A stretch of DNA of 64,000 nt from Polyangia bacterium (lineage in GTDB: Bacteria; Myxococcota_A; Polyangia; Nannocystales; Nannocystaceae). The translations under genes were made by a program, and so were the position numbers. Positions within the stretch are counted from its first letter, which is position 1, and every line of letters starts with the position of its first letter. Below are positions 49,685-58,392 of the stretch, in pieces. Below the pieces are notes generated by a model. It made no database searches. It was not told the DNA's origin and saw nothing but the letters and a program-made list of their open reading frames with translations. The DNA lies in assembly GCA_030430565.1 (NCBI GenBank), contig JAUIKS010000010.1, positions 248,001 to 312,000 on the forward strand. Reading direction: 5' to 3'.

Positions 49685-50020
49685 CTACGGGAACGCCTCC
49701 TGCATTGTCTCGCGCGCGAGCTGCCGAAGCGCCCGCCAGCGCAGCGGGCACTCGCACGCGCGGCTCCAGACGCTGCCCGCGACGAAGCGAAAGCCCGCGC
49801 ACTCCGCTTGGACGCGCCGCAGCGCCGCGGGCAGATCGTCGTGCCCCATGTTCGTCGCCGTGCTGCCGTGCTTGACCGGGCGCGAGATCCACGAGGTGAC
49901 GCCGTGGCGCCCGCCGATAAACTCGATGTCGCGGAGCGCCTCGCCGTCGCGCAGCTGAAATTTTAACTCGACGCTCGACGAGCGTCGGTACACCTCGGCG
50001 AGCGTCAGCGCCTCGACCAT
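49685..50020 (-). CDS. Small conserved protein of unknown function
   Basis: 111 aa, no signal peptide or membrane segment. It contains a short beta-rich start (SSVELKFQLRDGEALRDIEFI), a WISRPVKHG loop and a helical C-terminus with two Cys (ACECPLRW). It ends 18 bp before the histidine-kinase stop and could be the next gene of one unit on the minus strand, although the kinase gene lies upstream of it in transcription order. Family not recognised. Confidence 0.5.
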   Translation of the reverse strand: MVEALTLAEVYRRSSSVELKFQLRDGEALRDIEFIGGRHGVTSWISRPVKHGSTATNMGHDDLPAALRRVQAECAGFRFVAGSVWSRACECPLRWRALRQLARETMQEAFP

Positions 50021-50038
50021 GACCCTGCCGAGCGGCGC

Positions 50039-51349
50039 CTAGAGCTCAGGCGCGGTCTCGGGCGCCTCGTAGGGTAGGTACAGCGAGAAGGTCGAGCCCG
50101 CGCCGACGCGACTGGTGACCGTGATGTCGCCGCCCATGGAGCGCGCGAGCTGCTGGCTGATCGCGAGGCCGAGGCCGGTGCCGCCCGCCAGCGCGCGGCC
50201 GTCTCGAGCCTGAAAGAACGGCGAGAACAGGCGCTCGACGTCCTCGGGCGCCATGCCGACGCCGGTGTCTTGCACGCGGAAAGAGAGCGTGTCGCCGCCG
50301 CCGAGGCGCGCCTCTCGGCGCACCGTCAGGTTGACGCGCCCCTCGTGAGTGAACTTCGCGGCGTTGCCGAGCAGGTTGAGGAGGATCTGGCGGATGCGGG
50401 CTGGGTCGCCGACGGCCTCGCCGAGCGCGCGGCCGATGGAGACTTCGAACAGGTTCGCGTTGCGCTGCACCAGCGGGCGCGCGGCCGTCACGACCTCGCG
50501 CATCAGCTCGGCGACGCGGAAGCGCACGCGCTGAAAGCTCATGTGCCCGGCCTCGATCTTGGCGAGGTCGAGGCTGTCGCCGATGATCCCGAGCTGCATC
50601 TTGGCGACCTTTAATATTCGCTCGGAGTCCTCGCTGAACTCGGCGTCGCCCAGCTCCTCGGCGCGCTCGACCAGCATCTCGGCGTAGCCGATGATCGCGT
50701 TCAGCGGGTTGCGCAGCTCGTGGCTCATGTGCGCGAGGAAGGTGCTCTTGGCGACGCTCGCCGACTCCGCCTGCTGGCGCGCGCGCTCGAGTCGCTCGGC
50801 CATCTCGATGCGCTCGCTGATGTCGACGAGCGCGCACAGCACCGCGTCCTCGCCCCGGTACTCGAGCGTCTTGAGCGAGACGGCCGTCCAGAACAGCGAG
50901 CCGTCTTGTCGCCGAAGGCGCAGCTCGTGACCGTGGAGCACGCCGCGCTTCGCGAGCTGCGCGTCGGCCTCGGCGACCCCCTCGGGGTCGGCGCAGAACG
51001 CCGAGTACTTGGCGCCGACCAGCGTCGCCGCCTGGGTCCCGAGCAGCGGCTCGAGCTTGCCGCTGGCGAACAGGATCCGGTGGTCGCAGCTGCGGTAGAT
51101 CATGATCGGCAGCGGCAGCGACTCGACGATCAGGCGCAGCTCGGCCTCGCCGGCTCCGTGCGCGCCGGCGTCGACCCAGGCCTGCGCGAGCATGTCCTGC
51201 AGGACGCCGTACTCGCGGCGCAGCGCGGTCAGCTCGATCAGCAGCTGCTCGCGCGACATGTGGCGGTCGCCGGCGGCCGGCTTCGGCTGCTGACGCGGGC
51301 GCGGGCCGTTGTCGGCGCGCCCCTGGCTGTCTCGCGTGTTCACCGTCAT
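50039..51349 (-). CDS. PAS-domain sensor histidine kinase (soluble)
   Basis: 436 aa. Residues ~70-180 form a PAS fold (LPLPIMIYRSCDHRILFASG, HELRLRRQDGSLFWTAVSLK), then a coiled coil, the HisKA H-box FLAHMSHELRNPLN with phospho-acceptor His210, and HATPase_c with LLNLLGNAAKFT (N), DTGVGM (G1), FSPFFQ (F) and GGTGLGLAIS (G2). No transmembrane helix, so it senses a cytoplasmic signal. There is no receiver domain and no response regulator in this window, so its partner lies elsewhere. ATG 51349 follows GAGG at good spacing; an upstream in-frame ATG at 51391 lacks one. Confidence 0.92.
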   Translation of the reverse strand: MTVNTRDSQGRADNGPRPRQQPKPAAGDRHMSREQLLIELTALRREYGVLQDMLAQAWVDAGAHGAGEAELRLIVESLPLPIMIYRSCDHRILFASGKLEPLLGTQAATLVGAKYSAFCADPEGVAEADAQLAKRGVLHGHELRLRRQDGSLFWTAVSLKTLEYRGEDAVLCALVDISERIEMAERLERARQQAESASVAKSTFLAHMSHELRNPLNAIIGYAEMLVERAEELGDAEFSEDSERILKVAKMQLGIIGDSLDLAKIEAGHMSFQRVRFRVAELMREVVTAARPLVQRNANLFEVSIGRALGEAVGDPARIRQILLNLLGNAAKFTHEGRVNLTVRREARLGGGDTLSFRVQDTGVGMAPEDVERLFSPFFQARDGRALAGGTGLGLAISQQLARSMGGDITVTSRVGAGSTFSLYLPYEAPETAPEL

Positions 51350-51484
51350 GGCAACCTCGTGGTCGCGCGAGCGATCGACGCGGCTGAGCATTCAGCCGGT
51401 CAGGACCCGCGCGCGCCTCCAAGTGTCGCACAGCGCCGCGGCGCTGCGGCGCTCGTTCGTCGTCGGATCTCCCGGCGCGCCTCG

Positions 51485-52981
51485 TCAGTTCGAACGAGAA
51501 CGAAGGGTCATCTCAGCTCGCTGCAGGCGCTTTCGGGCCTCTTCAAATGCGGCCCGGTTGGCGTCGCCGCGGACGAGCTCGCGGCGGCCGGTGACCTCCT
51601 CGCGCAGGGTCTCGACCTGGCCCGCGAGATCATTCATGCGCCCCTGGATGTCTGCTTTTACAGACATGTACCGAAGTTTCCGTGGGCCGTACGAGCGCTC
51701 GAGCGCGCGCTCGATCGCCGCGAGCGCCTCGGGCCAGCGCTGCACGCTCTGGTACACGGTCGCCAGGCGCGCCGGCGGCTCGTAGGACTTCGGCAGCTCG
51801 CGCTCGCGCCGCTCGAGCATCGCGATCGCCTCGGGCGCGCGACCGAGGGCGACGTAGGCGTTCGCGCGCCCGTAGTCGTAGGTCGCGGCGATCTCGGGCG
51901 TGGGCGCCGCCTTCGCGGCCTCCTCCATCAACGCGAGCCGCTGCTCGTCGGCCGCGCGCGCGGCCGCGCGATCGCCCTGGCGCTCGAGGGCGCGCGCGAG
52001 CGCGTCCAGTGCGTCGGCGCGATCATCGACCGAGGCGCCGGCTGGAGGCGTTTGCGTCAACGCGCGCAGACGAGCGATCGCGAGCGCGCGCGCCTGCTTC
52101 TTCTCCGTCACGCCGCTGAGGTTGTTCGCGCACATCGCCAGGTAGCGCGCGAAGTCGACGGGCCGGGCGGCGCCCTCGACCGCGTCGAGGAATTCGCCGC
52201 CGACCTCGACGCACCGCTTCCACTGCCGCGACGCCTTGAGCGTCTGGATCCAGCCGAGCAGCGCCGCGCTCTTGAGCGCGCCCTCGATCGACTCGGAGCG
52301 CGCGGCCTCGCCGTAGGCCTTCGCGGCCGCCTTCACGTCGCCGCGGGCCTGGGCCTCGCGGGCCGCGGCCAGCAGCCCGGCGGGCGAGCTCGGGTCGAGC
52401 TCGCTCTGCCCGTCGAGGGTCTGCAGCGAGCGCTCCGCGAACGCGAGCAGCTCGCGGGTCGACGCGGCGCCGGGCCAGTAGCCGACGACGCGCTCGCCCT
52501 CCGGGTTGATCACCAGCAGCGTCGGCCACATGTTCATCGAGTACTTGTCGGCGAACGCCTTGTTCTCCGGCCGGTCCGTGTCGACGGCGGCGAACACCAT
52601 CCGCTCGGCCAGCGGCTTGATCGCCGGATCCGTGAACACGTAGTGGTGCATGCTCAGGCAGGTGTGACACCACGGCGCCCAGGCGTCGACGAACAGCGCC
52701 TTGCCCTGCTCCTTGGCCTGGGCCAGCGCGCCCGCGTAGTCGTCGCGGACGAAGTCGACTGCGGGCTCGGGCGGCGGCGCCTTGGGGCCGGCGGGCTCGT
52801 CCGTCGCGCCGATCGCCTTCGTCTCGCCCGCCTTCGTCTCGTCCGCGTCAGCTCCCGCCGTCGTCGCGCCCGAGCTGCAGCTGGCGAGGCCCACGACGAG
52901 CGCCGCGCGGCCGAGGAGCGAGGAGAGCTGCACCGAGGGTCCCGAACGACGCGCGCGCTTGACTGACTTCGCCGACTTCAC
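51485..52981 (-). CDS. Lipoprotein thioredoxin with TPR-like C-terminus
   Basis: 498 aa. GLASC gives the acyl Cys at ~35. The thioredoxin domain has WAPWCHTCLSMH (CxxC at Cys105/Cys108), with cis-Pro in NMWPTLLVINPEG. From ~200 a helical tetratricopeptide-like superhelix (AREAQARGDVKAAAKAYGEAARSESIEG..., LGRAPEAIAMLERRERELPKS, WPEALAAIERALERSYG) should bind a partner protein. A membrane-anchored disulfide reductase tied to a protein-interaction arm is the simplest reading. GTG 52981 follows TACCCT at 6 nt. Divergent from dinB. Confidence 0.88.
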   Translation of the reverse strand: MKSAKSVKRARRSGPSVQLSSLLGRAALVVGLASCSSGATTAGADADETKAGETKAIGATDEPAGPKAPPPEPAVDFVRDDYAGALAQAKEQGKALFVDAWAPWCHTCLSMHHYVFTDPAIKPLAERMVFAAVDTDRPENKAFADKYSMNMWPTLLVINPEGERVVGYWPGAASTRELLAFAERSLQTLDGQSELDPSSPAGLLAAAREAQARGDVKAAAKAYGEAARSESIEGALKSAALLGWIQTLKASRQWKRCVEVGGEFLDAVEGAARPVDFARYLAMCANNLSGVTEKKQARALAIARLRALTQTPPAGASVDDRADALDALARALERQGDRAAARAADEQRLALMEEAAKAAPTPEIAATYDYGRANAYVALGRAPEAIAMLERRERELPKSYEPPARLATVYQSVQRWPEALAAIERALERSYGPRKLRYMSVKADIQGRMNDLAGQVETLREEVTGRRELVRGDANRAAFEEARKRLQRAEMTLRSRSN

Positions 52982-52987
52982 CGAGGG

Positions 52988-53028
52988 AGGGTAGCAGGCC
53001 GGACCGCCGGACCCAAAGCCGCTATGCT
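52988..53028. promoter_or_regulatory. Divergent leaderless promoters, thioredoxin (TACCCT) and dinB (TATGCT)
   Basis: TACCCT at 52988-52993 (minus) is 6 nt before GTG 52981. TATGCT at 53023-53028 (plus) is 9 nt before GTG 53038. No Shine-Dalgarno for either gene. No LexA-type box is seen between them, so SOS control of dinB is not evident. Confidence 0.5.
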
Positions 53029-53037
53029 CCCGCGCAC

Positions 53038-54333
53038 GTGTCCTCCTCGACGCACACGCGCGCCCGCGGAGGCGACTCGCCCGCGCGGACGATCTTCCAC
53101 GTCGACATGGACGCGTTCTTCGCGTCGATCGAGATCCGCGACAACCCGGCGCTCGTCGGCCAGCCCGTGCTCGTCGGCGGCACCGGTGCGCGCGGCGTGA
53201 TCGCGGCCGCGAGCTACGCGGCGCGCTCCTTCGGCTGTCGCTCGGCGCAGCCGACCGCGCTCGCGCGGCGCCGGTGTCCCCACGCCGTCATCATCTCGCC
53301 GCGGCACGGCTACTACGGCGAGGTCTCGCGGCAGGTGTTCGAAGTGTTTCGGCGCTTCGCGCCGGAGGTCGAGCCGCTCTCGATCGACGAGGCCTTCATC
53401 GACATGACGGGCACCGAGCGGCTGCACGGCCCGCCGCGCGTCGCCGCCGAGCGCCTGCGCGCGGCCGTGCGCGCCGAGACGGGCCTGACCTGCTCCGTCG
53501 GGATCGCGACGCGAAAGTTCATCGCCAAGATCGCCAGCGCCGAGCACAAGCCCGACGGCCTGACGATCGTCGCGCCGGGGCGCGAGCTCGAGTTCCTCGC
53601 GCCGCTGCCGATCGGGCGGCTGTGGGGCGTCGGCCCGCGCGCGCGGGAGCGGCTCGAGGCCCGCGACGTGCACACCATCGGCGAGCTGCGCCAGGTCGCG
53701 CCGGCGCGCCTGCGGCGGTGGTTCGGCGAGCACGGCGCCCAGCTGCACCGGCTCGCCAACGCCGTCGACGCCCGCGGCGTCTCCTCGATCCGCGTCGCGA
53801 AGTCGATCGGCCACGAGGACACCTTCGCCCGCGACGTCGTGGGCCGGGCCGCGCTGCTTGAAAAAATTCTGTCCCAAGCGACGCGCGTCGCGGACCGCCT
53901 CGACGCCCACGGCCTCCGCGGCCGGCGCGTGTCGCTGAAGATCCGCGATCACCACTTTCGCACTGAGTCGCGGCAGCGCACGCTCGACCGCCCGACCGCG
54001 CAGGCCCGCGTGATCTACCGGGCCGCCCGCGACCTGCTCGACGCGCTCGGGATCGAGGGGCGGCGGTTTCGCCTGACGGGCGTCTCGGTCTCGCGGCTCG
54101 AGCGGGCCGACGCGCCGCTCCAGCAAGCCTTGTCCTTCGCGCAGCCAGACGCCCTCGCGGGCGCGGGCTCCAGCGCGGGCGCGGGCGGGCGCGGCGAGAA
54201 GCTCCAAGGCGTGCTCTCGGCCGTGCGTCGCAAGTTCGGGCACCAGGCGCTGTATCCCGCGGACGCGGGCCGCGGCGAGCGACCGGGGGCGACGGGCGCC
54301 TCGACGCACCGGCCGGAGATCGACGACGTGTAG
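53038..54333 (+). CDS. dinB: DNA polymerase IV (Y-family)
   Basis: 431 aa. Catalytic carboxylates: FHVDMDAFFASIE (Asp23, Asp25) and SIDEAFIDMTG (the DE pair). SYAARSFGCRSAQP (finger) and VGIATRKFIAKIAS also match the palm and fingers. The helix-hairpin-helix thumb (VGPRARERLEARDVHTIGELRQV) and little-finger domain (SIGHEDTFARDV... RRVSLKIRDHHFRTESRQRTL) are complete. Translesion DNA synthesis without proofreading. The C-terminal ~60 residues are Ala/Gly/Arg-rich and differ from the usual beta-clamp motif; I see no clear QLxLF. Confidence 0.95.
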   Translation: MSSSTHTRARGGDSPARTIFHVDMDAFFASIEIRDNPALVGQPVLVGGTGARGVIAAASYAARSFGCRSAQPTALARRRCPHAVIISPRHGYYGEVSRQVFEVFRRFAPEVEPLSIDEAFIDMTGTERLHGPPRVAAERLRAAVRAETGLTCSVGIATRKFIAKIASAEHKPDGLTIVAPGRELEFLAPLPIGRLWGVGPRARERLEARDVHTIGELRQVAPARLRRWFGEHGAQLHRLANAVDARGVSSIRVAKSIGHEDTFARDVVGRAALLEKILSQATRVADRLDAHGLRGRRVSLKIRDHHFRTESRQRTLDRPTAQARVIYRAARDLLDALGIEGRRFRLTGVSVSRLERADAPLQQALSFAQPDALAGAGSSAGAGGRGEKLQGVLSAVRRKFGHQALYPADAGRGERPGATGASTHRPEIDDV

Positions 54334-54350
54334 GCGAGCGGGCCTCGGCG

Positions 54351-55034
54351 TCAGGGGGCGCGCGCGACCCAGGCGCGCATCCAGCCCGCCTGGAAGATCG
54401 GCTCGATCCCCGTGAAGCCGGCCTCGGCGAGGAGCGCCTCGAGCTCCTCGGGCGGCAGCATCGACACGGCGGTGCCGAAGTGCGCGCGGTACTGGACGAT
54501 CTCGTCCGGCGAGAGCCCGCAGTGCTCGAGCAGGCCATCCCAGATGTCTCCGAGGACACCATGCTTCGAAGCCGCCGAGATGTCCGCGGTCACCAGCGGG
54601 GCGCCGGGCTTCAGGCGCGCGAGGATCTCGCGAAAGAACGCGACGCGCGCGGCCCGCTCGGTCAAGAAGTGCGAGACGAGGATCGACGTCGCCGCGTCGA
54701 AGGGCTCCGTCGGTGGGGCCTGGTCGAGGGTGCCGACGAAGAACTCGCAGCGAGTGGCGGCGTCGATGTCCGCGACCGCCTGCTCGGCGCGGCGCAGCAT
54801 CGGCTCCGCGGGGTCGACCGCGAGGAATCGCCAGCCCGGGAAGCGCTGCGACAGCGCCACGAGCTCCGCGCCTGTGCCCGCGCCGACGCACAGCACCCGG
54901 GCGCGCGCGCCGATCCCCCGCAGCGCGCTGCCGGCGAGCAGGTGCACCGTCTGCGCGAGCGGGGCGAGCTTGGCCCAGCGGTCTTTGTACCTGGCGGCGT
55001 TCTCCTCGTTGAACAGTTGGGCTTCAGCGGTCAT
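54351..55034 (-). CDS. Class I SAM-dependent methyltransferase
   Basis: 227 aa. ARVLCVGAGTGAELVALSQRFPG (motif I) and FLAVDPAEPMLRRAEQ (motif II, acidic end of beta2) bind AdoMet; ATSILVSHFLTE is the post-II region and FREILARLKPGAPLVTADI is motif III. Same general type as UbiE/COQ5 and TehB, with no specific substrate signature. The ATG at 55034 is supported by TAGCGT 8 nt before it; the frame upstream has no methyltransferase sequence. Convergent with dinB. Confidence 0.88.
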   Translation of the reverse strand: MTAEAQLFNEENAARYKDRWAKLAPLAQTVHLLAGSALRGIGARARVLCVGAGTGAELVALSQRFPGWRFLAVDPAEPMLRRAEQAVADIDAATRCEFFVGTLDQAPPTEPFDAATSILVSHFLTERAARVAFFREILARLKPGAPLVTADISAASKHGVLGDIWDGLLEHCGLSPDEIVQYRAHFGTAVSMLPPEELEALLAEAGFTGIEPIFQAGWMRAWVARAP

Positions 55035-55042
55035 ACGCCCGC

Positions 55043-55048
55043 ACGCTA
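55043..55048 (-). promoter_or_regulatory. -10 element TAGCGT, leaderless start
   Basis: TAGCGT on the minus strand, 8 nt before the ATG at 55034. Confidence 0.45.
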
Positions 55049-55194
55049 GCAGAGCGGGGCGAGCTGCGCGAACACGTGGTGATGTCGACACATGTACATG
55101 TGGACATGCGGTCAAACGACGCGTGGTGTGGCGCCGCGAGCCCGCGCAGGACGTCGACGAGTCGCGTCGACGTCCGCGGGGGAGCGCGCCGCCG

Positions 55195-56118
55195 TCAGCA
55201 CACCGGGCAGTTGCACATCAGGCCGTTGTCCCCCTCCCCGCACACGTCGTAGGGGGAGACGCAGGCATCGCCCGCGCACTCGCAGGTCGGCTCGCCGTCG
55301 CAGCCCGGCGGCAGCAGCTCGCAGTGCGGCTTGAAGCCGAGCTGCGTCACGTCGGTCGCGCAGAAGTAGTCGTCGTAGCCGGCGCAGTCCTGACACGAGG
55401 GCACGAAGTTGCAGTAGATCGCCGGCACGCAGGCGCCGGTCCAGCACGCGCCCTGCTCGTCGACGCTGGGCACGAAGCCGTCCTCGCACTGCGGCGGGAT
55501 CGCGTCGCAGAGGATCTGCGAGTCGTCGCAGTTCACCTCCGCGGGCACGCACTGGCCCTGCTCGCAGACCGCCTCGCTGATTCCGTACTCCTCGCAGACG
55601 GTCTGCTGACACTCGAGGTCGCAGACCGGCGGGTCGTTGTCGACGTGGGTCGCCGCGCAGCTGCAGCAGTCGCCCTCGACCAGCTTGCAGTCTTCATCTG
55701 TCTCACAGGGAAGGTCGTCGCCCCCGGTGGTGGCGCCCTCGGTCGTGGCCTCGCCGGTGGTGGTGCCCGGGCCGGTGGTGACCCCGGTGGTGGCCCCGGT
55801 CGGATCGCCGGAGGTGCCCGTCGACCCGCCCTGGGTCGCGGTGTCGGCGTCGGAGGTGCCAGAGAGCGACTCGCCGGCGGAGCCGCTGGCGGGCTCGGTC
55901 GCGGCCGTGCTCGAGCCAGGGCCGCCGCTGGTGCTGTTCGCGGTCGAGCTCGCCTCGCTGCCCTGCGAGTCCGAGCCGCTCTGCTCGGTCCCCGCGACGC
56001 TGCAGGCCGCGAGCGAGACGGTCAGCGCGGTCATGAGCGCGCTCGTCAACGGCGACCGCGAGCGCGCGCGAATTCGACGTCGGCGTGTATCAGGTTGAAT
56101 CAACATTAAGAAAGTCAT
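55195..56118 (-). CDS. Cys-rich lipoprotein with Ser/Thr/Gly linker
   Basis: 307 aa. SLAAC gives the acyl Cys at ~39. A ~90-residue Ser/Thr/Gly linker is followed by a Cys-rich domain with ~25 Cys (CETDEDCKLVEGDCCSCAA, CDLECQQTVCEEYG, CEQGQCVPAEVNCDDSQILCDA, CQDCAGYDDYFC, CECAGDACVSPYDVCGEG, ending MCNCPVC). Repeated CxxxxCxCxxxxC spacing suggests stacked EGF-like or DUF-type disulfide modules. ATG 56118 follows GATACT at 7 nt. Function unknown. Confidence 0.75.
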   Translation of the reverse strand: MTFLMLIQPDTRRRRIRARSRSPLTSALMTALTVSLAACSVAGTEQSGSDSQGSEASSTANSTSGGPGSSTAATEPASGSAGESLSGTSDADTATQGGSTGTSGDPTGATTGVTTGPGTTTGEATTEGATTGGDDLPCETDEDCKLVEGDCCSCAATHVDNDPPVCDLECQQTVCEEYGISEAVCEQGQCVPAEVNCDDSQILCDAIPPQCEDGFVPSVDEQGACWTGACVPAIYCNFVPSCQDCAGYDDYFCATDVTQLGFKPHCELLPPGCDGEPTCECAGDACVSPYDVCGEGDNGLMCNCPVC

Positions 56119-56263
56119 GACGCCGAGTATCGCGCATCCGGAGCCGGTTTGACCACCGTTCTCGCGGGTCGTCTCCCCGGCGTCCACGGGCGCTGCAAAG
56201 TTCTCGTTGCTCGCGCGGTGTTTTGCAATTTTCTGCGCCCACGTACTAGAACCCCCCGACACG

Positions 56264-58003
56264 ATGCACTCGGCGATCCTCGGTTTCGTTCTGCTCGTCG
56301 CGGGCCCCGCCGGCGCGTCGCCGGAGAGTGACGCGACGGCGCGCGCGCGCGCCGAGGCGCCGTCGCCGAGCCCGTCAGGAGCCGCTCCTGAAGCCGGCTC
56401 GTCGGCCGCTGGCGATGCTTCGTCGACAGCTCGAAGGGACAGGTACAGCGGGCCGCCGCCGTCGTCGCCGAAGTCCGAGCTGCCGGGGAGCATGGCGAGC
56501 CCGAGCAACCCCGACAGCCACGCCCGAGGGCGGGAGCCCGGGGCCGGCGCGGCGACCGTGCCCGCGGTTCAGGTCGTCACGACCGCCCCGGCCGGGCGGG
56601 CGCGCGCTGAGTTGCCCGGCAGCCAGAGCAGCCCGAGCAACCCCGACGCGGCTCCGCGCGGCGCGGCGCGGGAGACCGCGCCCGTCGTCGGCGAGCAGCC
56701 CGAGCAGCCCGAGCCGCCCGCGCACAAGCTCGAGCTGACGCCGGGGCTGCGCTACTGGATCCGCGGCAACGCGCTGGTGAACGGTAATTTCGATCGCCAG
56801 ACCTCGCAGGCCTACACCGATGTCCGCCAGCAGGCGCGCCTGCACATGACCGCGCGCTACGGGCCGCTGCAGGTGTTTTTGCAGTTCCAGGACGCGCGCC
56901 TGTGGGGCGTCGAGACGTCGACGGTCTCGAACGAGGCGCTCACCGACCTGCATCAGGGCTACATCCAGCTGCGCGGCGAGGATGAACAGAGCGACATCTG
57001 GGGCGAGCTCCGGATCGGTCGCCAGGAGATCCCGTTCGGCTCGCGGCGCCTGATCGCGGAGCGACCGTGGAACCTGGTCGGGCAGTCCTTCGACGCGGTG
57101 CGCGTGCGCGGTCACATGAAGCGCTGGGAGCTCGACGGATGGTTCGCGCTCACCAGGCGCCCGCAGCAGTTCATGGTCCCCACCGGCGCCGTCGACGAGG
57201 CGGGCGTCCCGATCGAGGTCGAGTACAACTCGACCACGAGCTTCATGGGGGGCCTCGAGATCACGGGCGCGTTCATGCCGGGCTTCAACGTCACCGGTCA
57301 GGTCCTCGGCGAGCGTCGGCAGGCCCAGCCAGAGACCCCGGGGCTCACCCGCGATCTCGTCACCGCCGGGCTTCGGGTCCTCGGCAGGCCGGTCGACGGC
57401 CTGTTCTACGAGCTCGAGATGTTTTATCAGGGCGGCGCGCAGCTCGGGCGCAAGCACTCGGCCGGGGCGGGCGCGGCGGTCCTCGACTACACCTTCAAGC
57501 GGGTCAAGACGAAGCCGACGCTGCACGCCGGCTACACGATCTCGACCGGCGAGACCTGCGACAACGCGCCGGGCGAGGCGCGCTGCTCGTCGAGCGGCGT
57601 GAGCACGGAGTTCTTCGACTTCTACGCGCGGCGCCACGGCTACAACGGCTACGCCGACCTCGCGTTGATGAGGAACATGCGCAACCTCGAGGCCGGCGGC
57701 TGGCTCGAGCCCGCCAAGGGCCTGCGCCTCGAGACGAAGTATCACTTCTTCCAGCTGCAGAACCCGCGGGGCGCGTGGTGGAGCGTGCCGGAGCAGCCCG
57801 TGGGCGCGGGCTGGGACTCGAGCAACACCGAGCGCACCCTCGGCCACGAGCTCGACGTCGTGCTCACGTACCTGCCGTGGAAGGATCATATCCAGATCCA
57901 GCCCGGCTACGCGCTGTTCATCCCGGTCGCCGGCGGGCGACGCATCGGCGGCGGCGCGGACCCGCGTCACTTTATGTACCTGCTGCTGCTGACGCAGTTC
58001 TGA
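56264..58003 (+). CDS. Alginate-export-type outer membrane porin
   Basis: 579 aa with a signal peptide (MHSAILGFVLLVAGPAGA). Two Pro/Ser/Ala-rich linker repeats (SELPGSMASPSNPD and AELPGSQSSPSNPD) precede the barrel. From ~165 the Alginate_exp/AlgE-like signature runs: LRYWIRGNALVNGNFDRQ, ARYGPLQVFLQFQDAR, ELRIGRQEIPFGSRRLIAE, WNLVGQSFDAVRVRG, GLEITGAFMPGF, YELEMFYQGG, with the terminal LLTQF. An 18-strand barrel suits this length. It would export a polysaccharide or import its fragments; whether the native substrate is alginate is not shown. TACTAG lies ~14 nt before ATG 56264. Confidence 0.88.
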   Translation: MHSAILGFVLLVAGPAGASPESDATARARAEAPSPSPSGAAPEAGSSAAGDASSTARRDRYSGPPPSSPKSELPGSMASPSNPDSHARGREPGAGAATVPAVQVVTTAPAGRARAELPGSQSSPSNPDAAPRGAARETAPVVGEQPEQPEPPAHKLELTPGLRYWIRGNALVNGNFDRQTSQAYTDVRQQARLHMTARYGPLQVFLQFQDARLWGVETSTVSNEALTDLHQGYIQLRGEDEQSDIWGELRIGRQEIPFGSRRLIAERPWNLVGQSFDAVRVRGHMKRWELDGWFALTRRPQQFMVPTGAVDEAGVPIEVEYNSTTSFMGGLEITGAFMPGFNVTGQVLGERRQAQPETPGLTRDLVTAGLRVLGRPVDGLFYELEMFYQGGAQLGRKHSAGAGAAVLDYTFKRVKTKPTLHAGYTISTGETCDNAPGEARCSSSGVSTEFFDFYARRHGYNGYADLALMRNMRNLEAGGWLEPAKGLRLETKYHFFQLQNPRGAWWSVPEQPVGAGWDSSNTERTLGHELDVVLTYLPWKDHIQIQPGYALFIPVAGGRRIGGGADPRHFMYLLLLTQF

Positions 58004-58008
58004 GCGCG

Positions 58009-58386
58009 TCAGACCTCGCGCGCGCCCGGCCACGCGAGCGCGACCCCGCGGGCCGCGTCGTAGCTGGGCTTGTAGTCGAGGTCGTGGTTGGGGCCGCTGA
58101 GGATCTCGAGCAGCGTCCAGCGGAAACCCGCCGGCGCGTCCGCGACGGGCGCGAGCCCGTGCCCGCGCTCTCGCAGCCACCTCCGCGTGTGTTGATCGAT
58201 CTTTTTCGTTCGGAGGGAGGCGCTCCGCTGCGGGCCGCGGATCGTCAGCTCACCCCCGCGGCGCGGGTTCTCGTGGACCGTGAACGGCGGCGCGAGCACT
58301 CGCTGGGCGTGCGCGCGCAGGATCGGGAGCGTCAGCTCGAGCGTGGACGGGACGAGGACGTACGCGATGTCGGGGTAGTAGTTCAT
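58009..58386 (-). CDS. Small protein of unknown function
   Basis: 125 aa beginning MNYYPDIAYVLVPSTLELTLP. Mixed alpha/beta, no signal peptide, no Cys. LRTKKIDQHTRRWLRERGHG and FRWTLLEILSGPNHDLDYKP stand out as conserved-looking blocks. It starts 6 bp after the alkylsulfatase stop codon on the same strand, so it is co-transcribed and may be translationally coupled. Family not recognised. Confidence 0.5.
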   Translation of the reverse strand: MNYYPDIAYVLVPSTLELTLPILRAHAQRVLAPPFTVHENPRRGGELTIRGPQRSASLRTKKIDQHTRRWLRERGHGLAPVADAPAGFRWTLLEILSGPNHDLDYKPSYDAARGVALAWPGAREV

Positions 58387-58392
58387 CGGCGA

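Noticed and set aside
52929-53037. SOS (LexA) box upstream of dinB
   Set aside because: No LexA-like palindrome of the CTGT-N8-ACAG or GAAC-N4-GTTC type is visible between the divergent starts.
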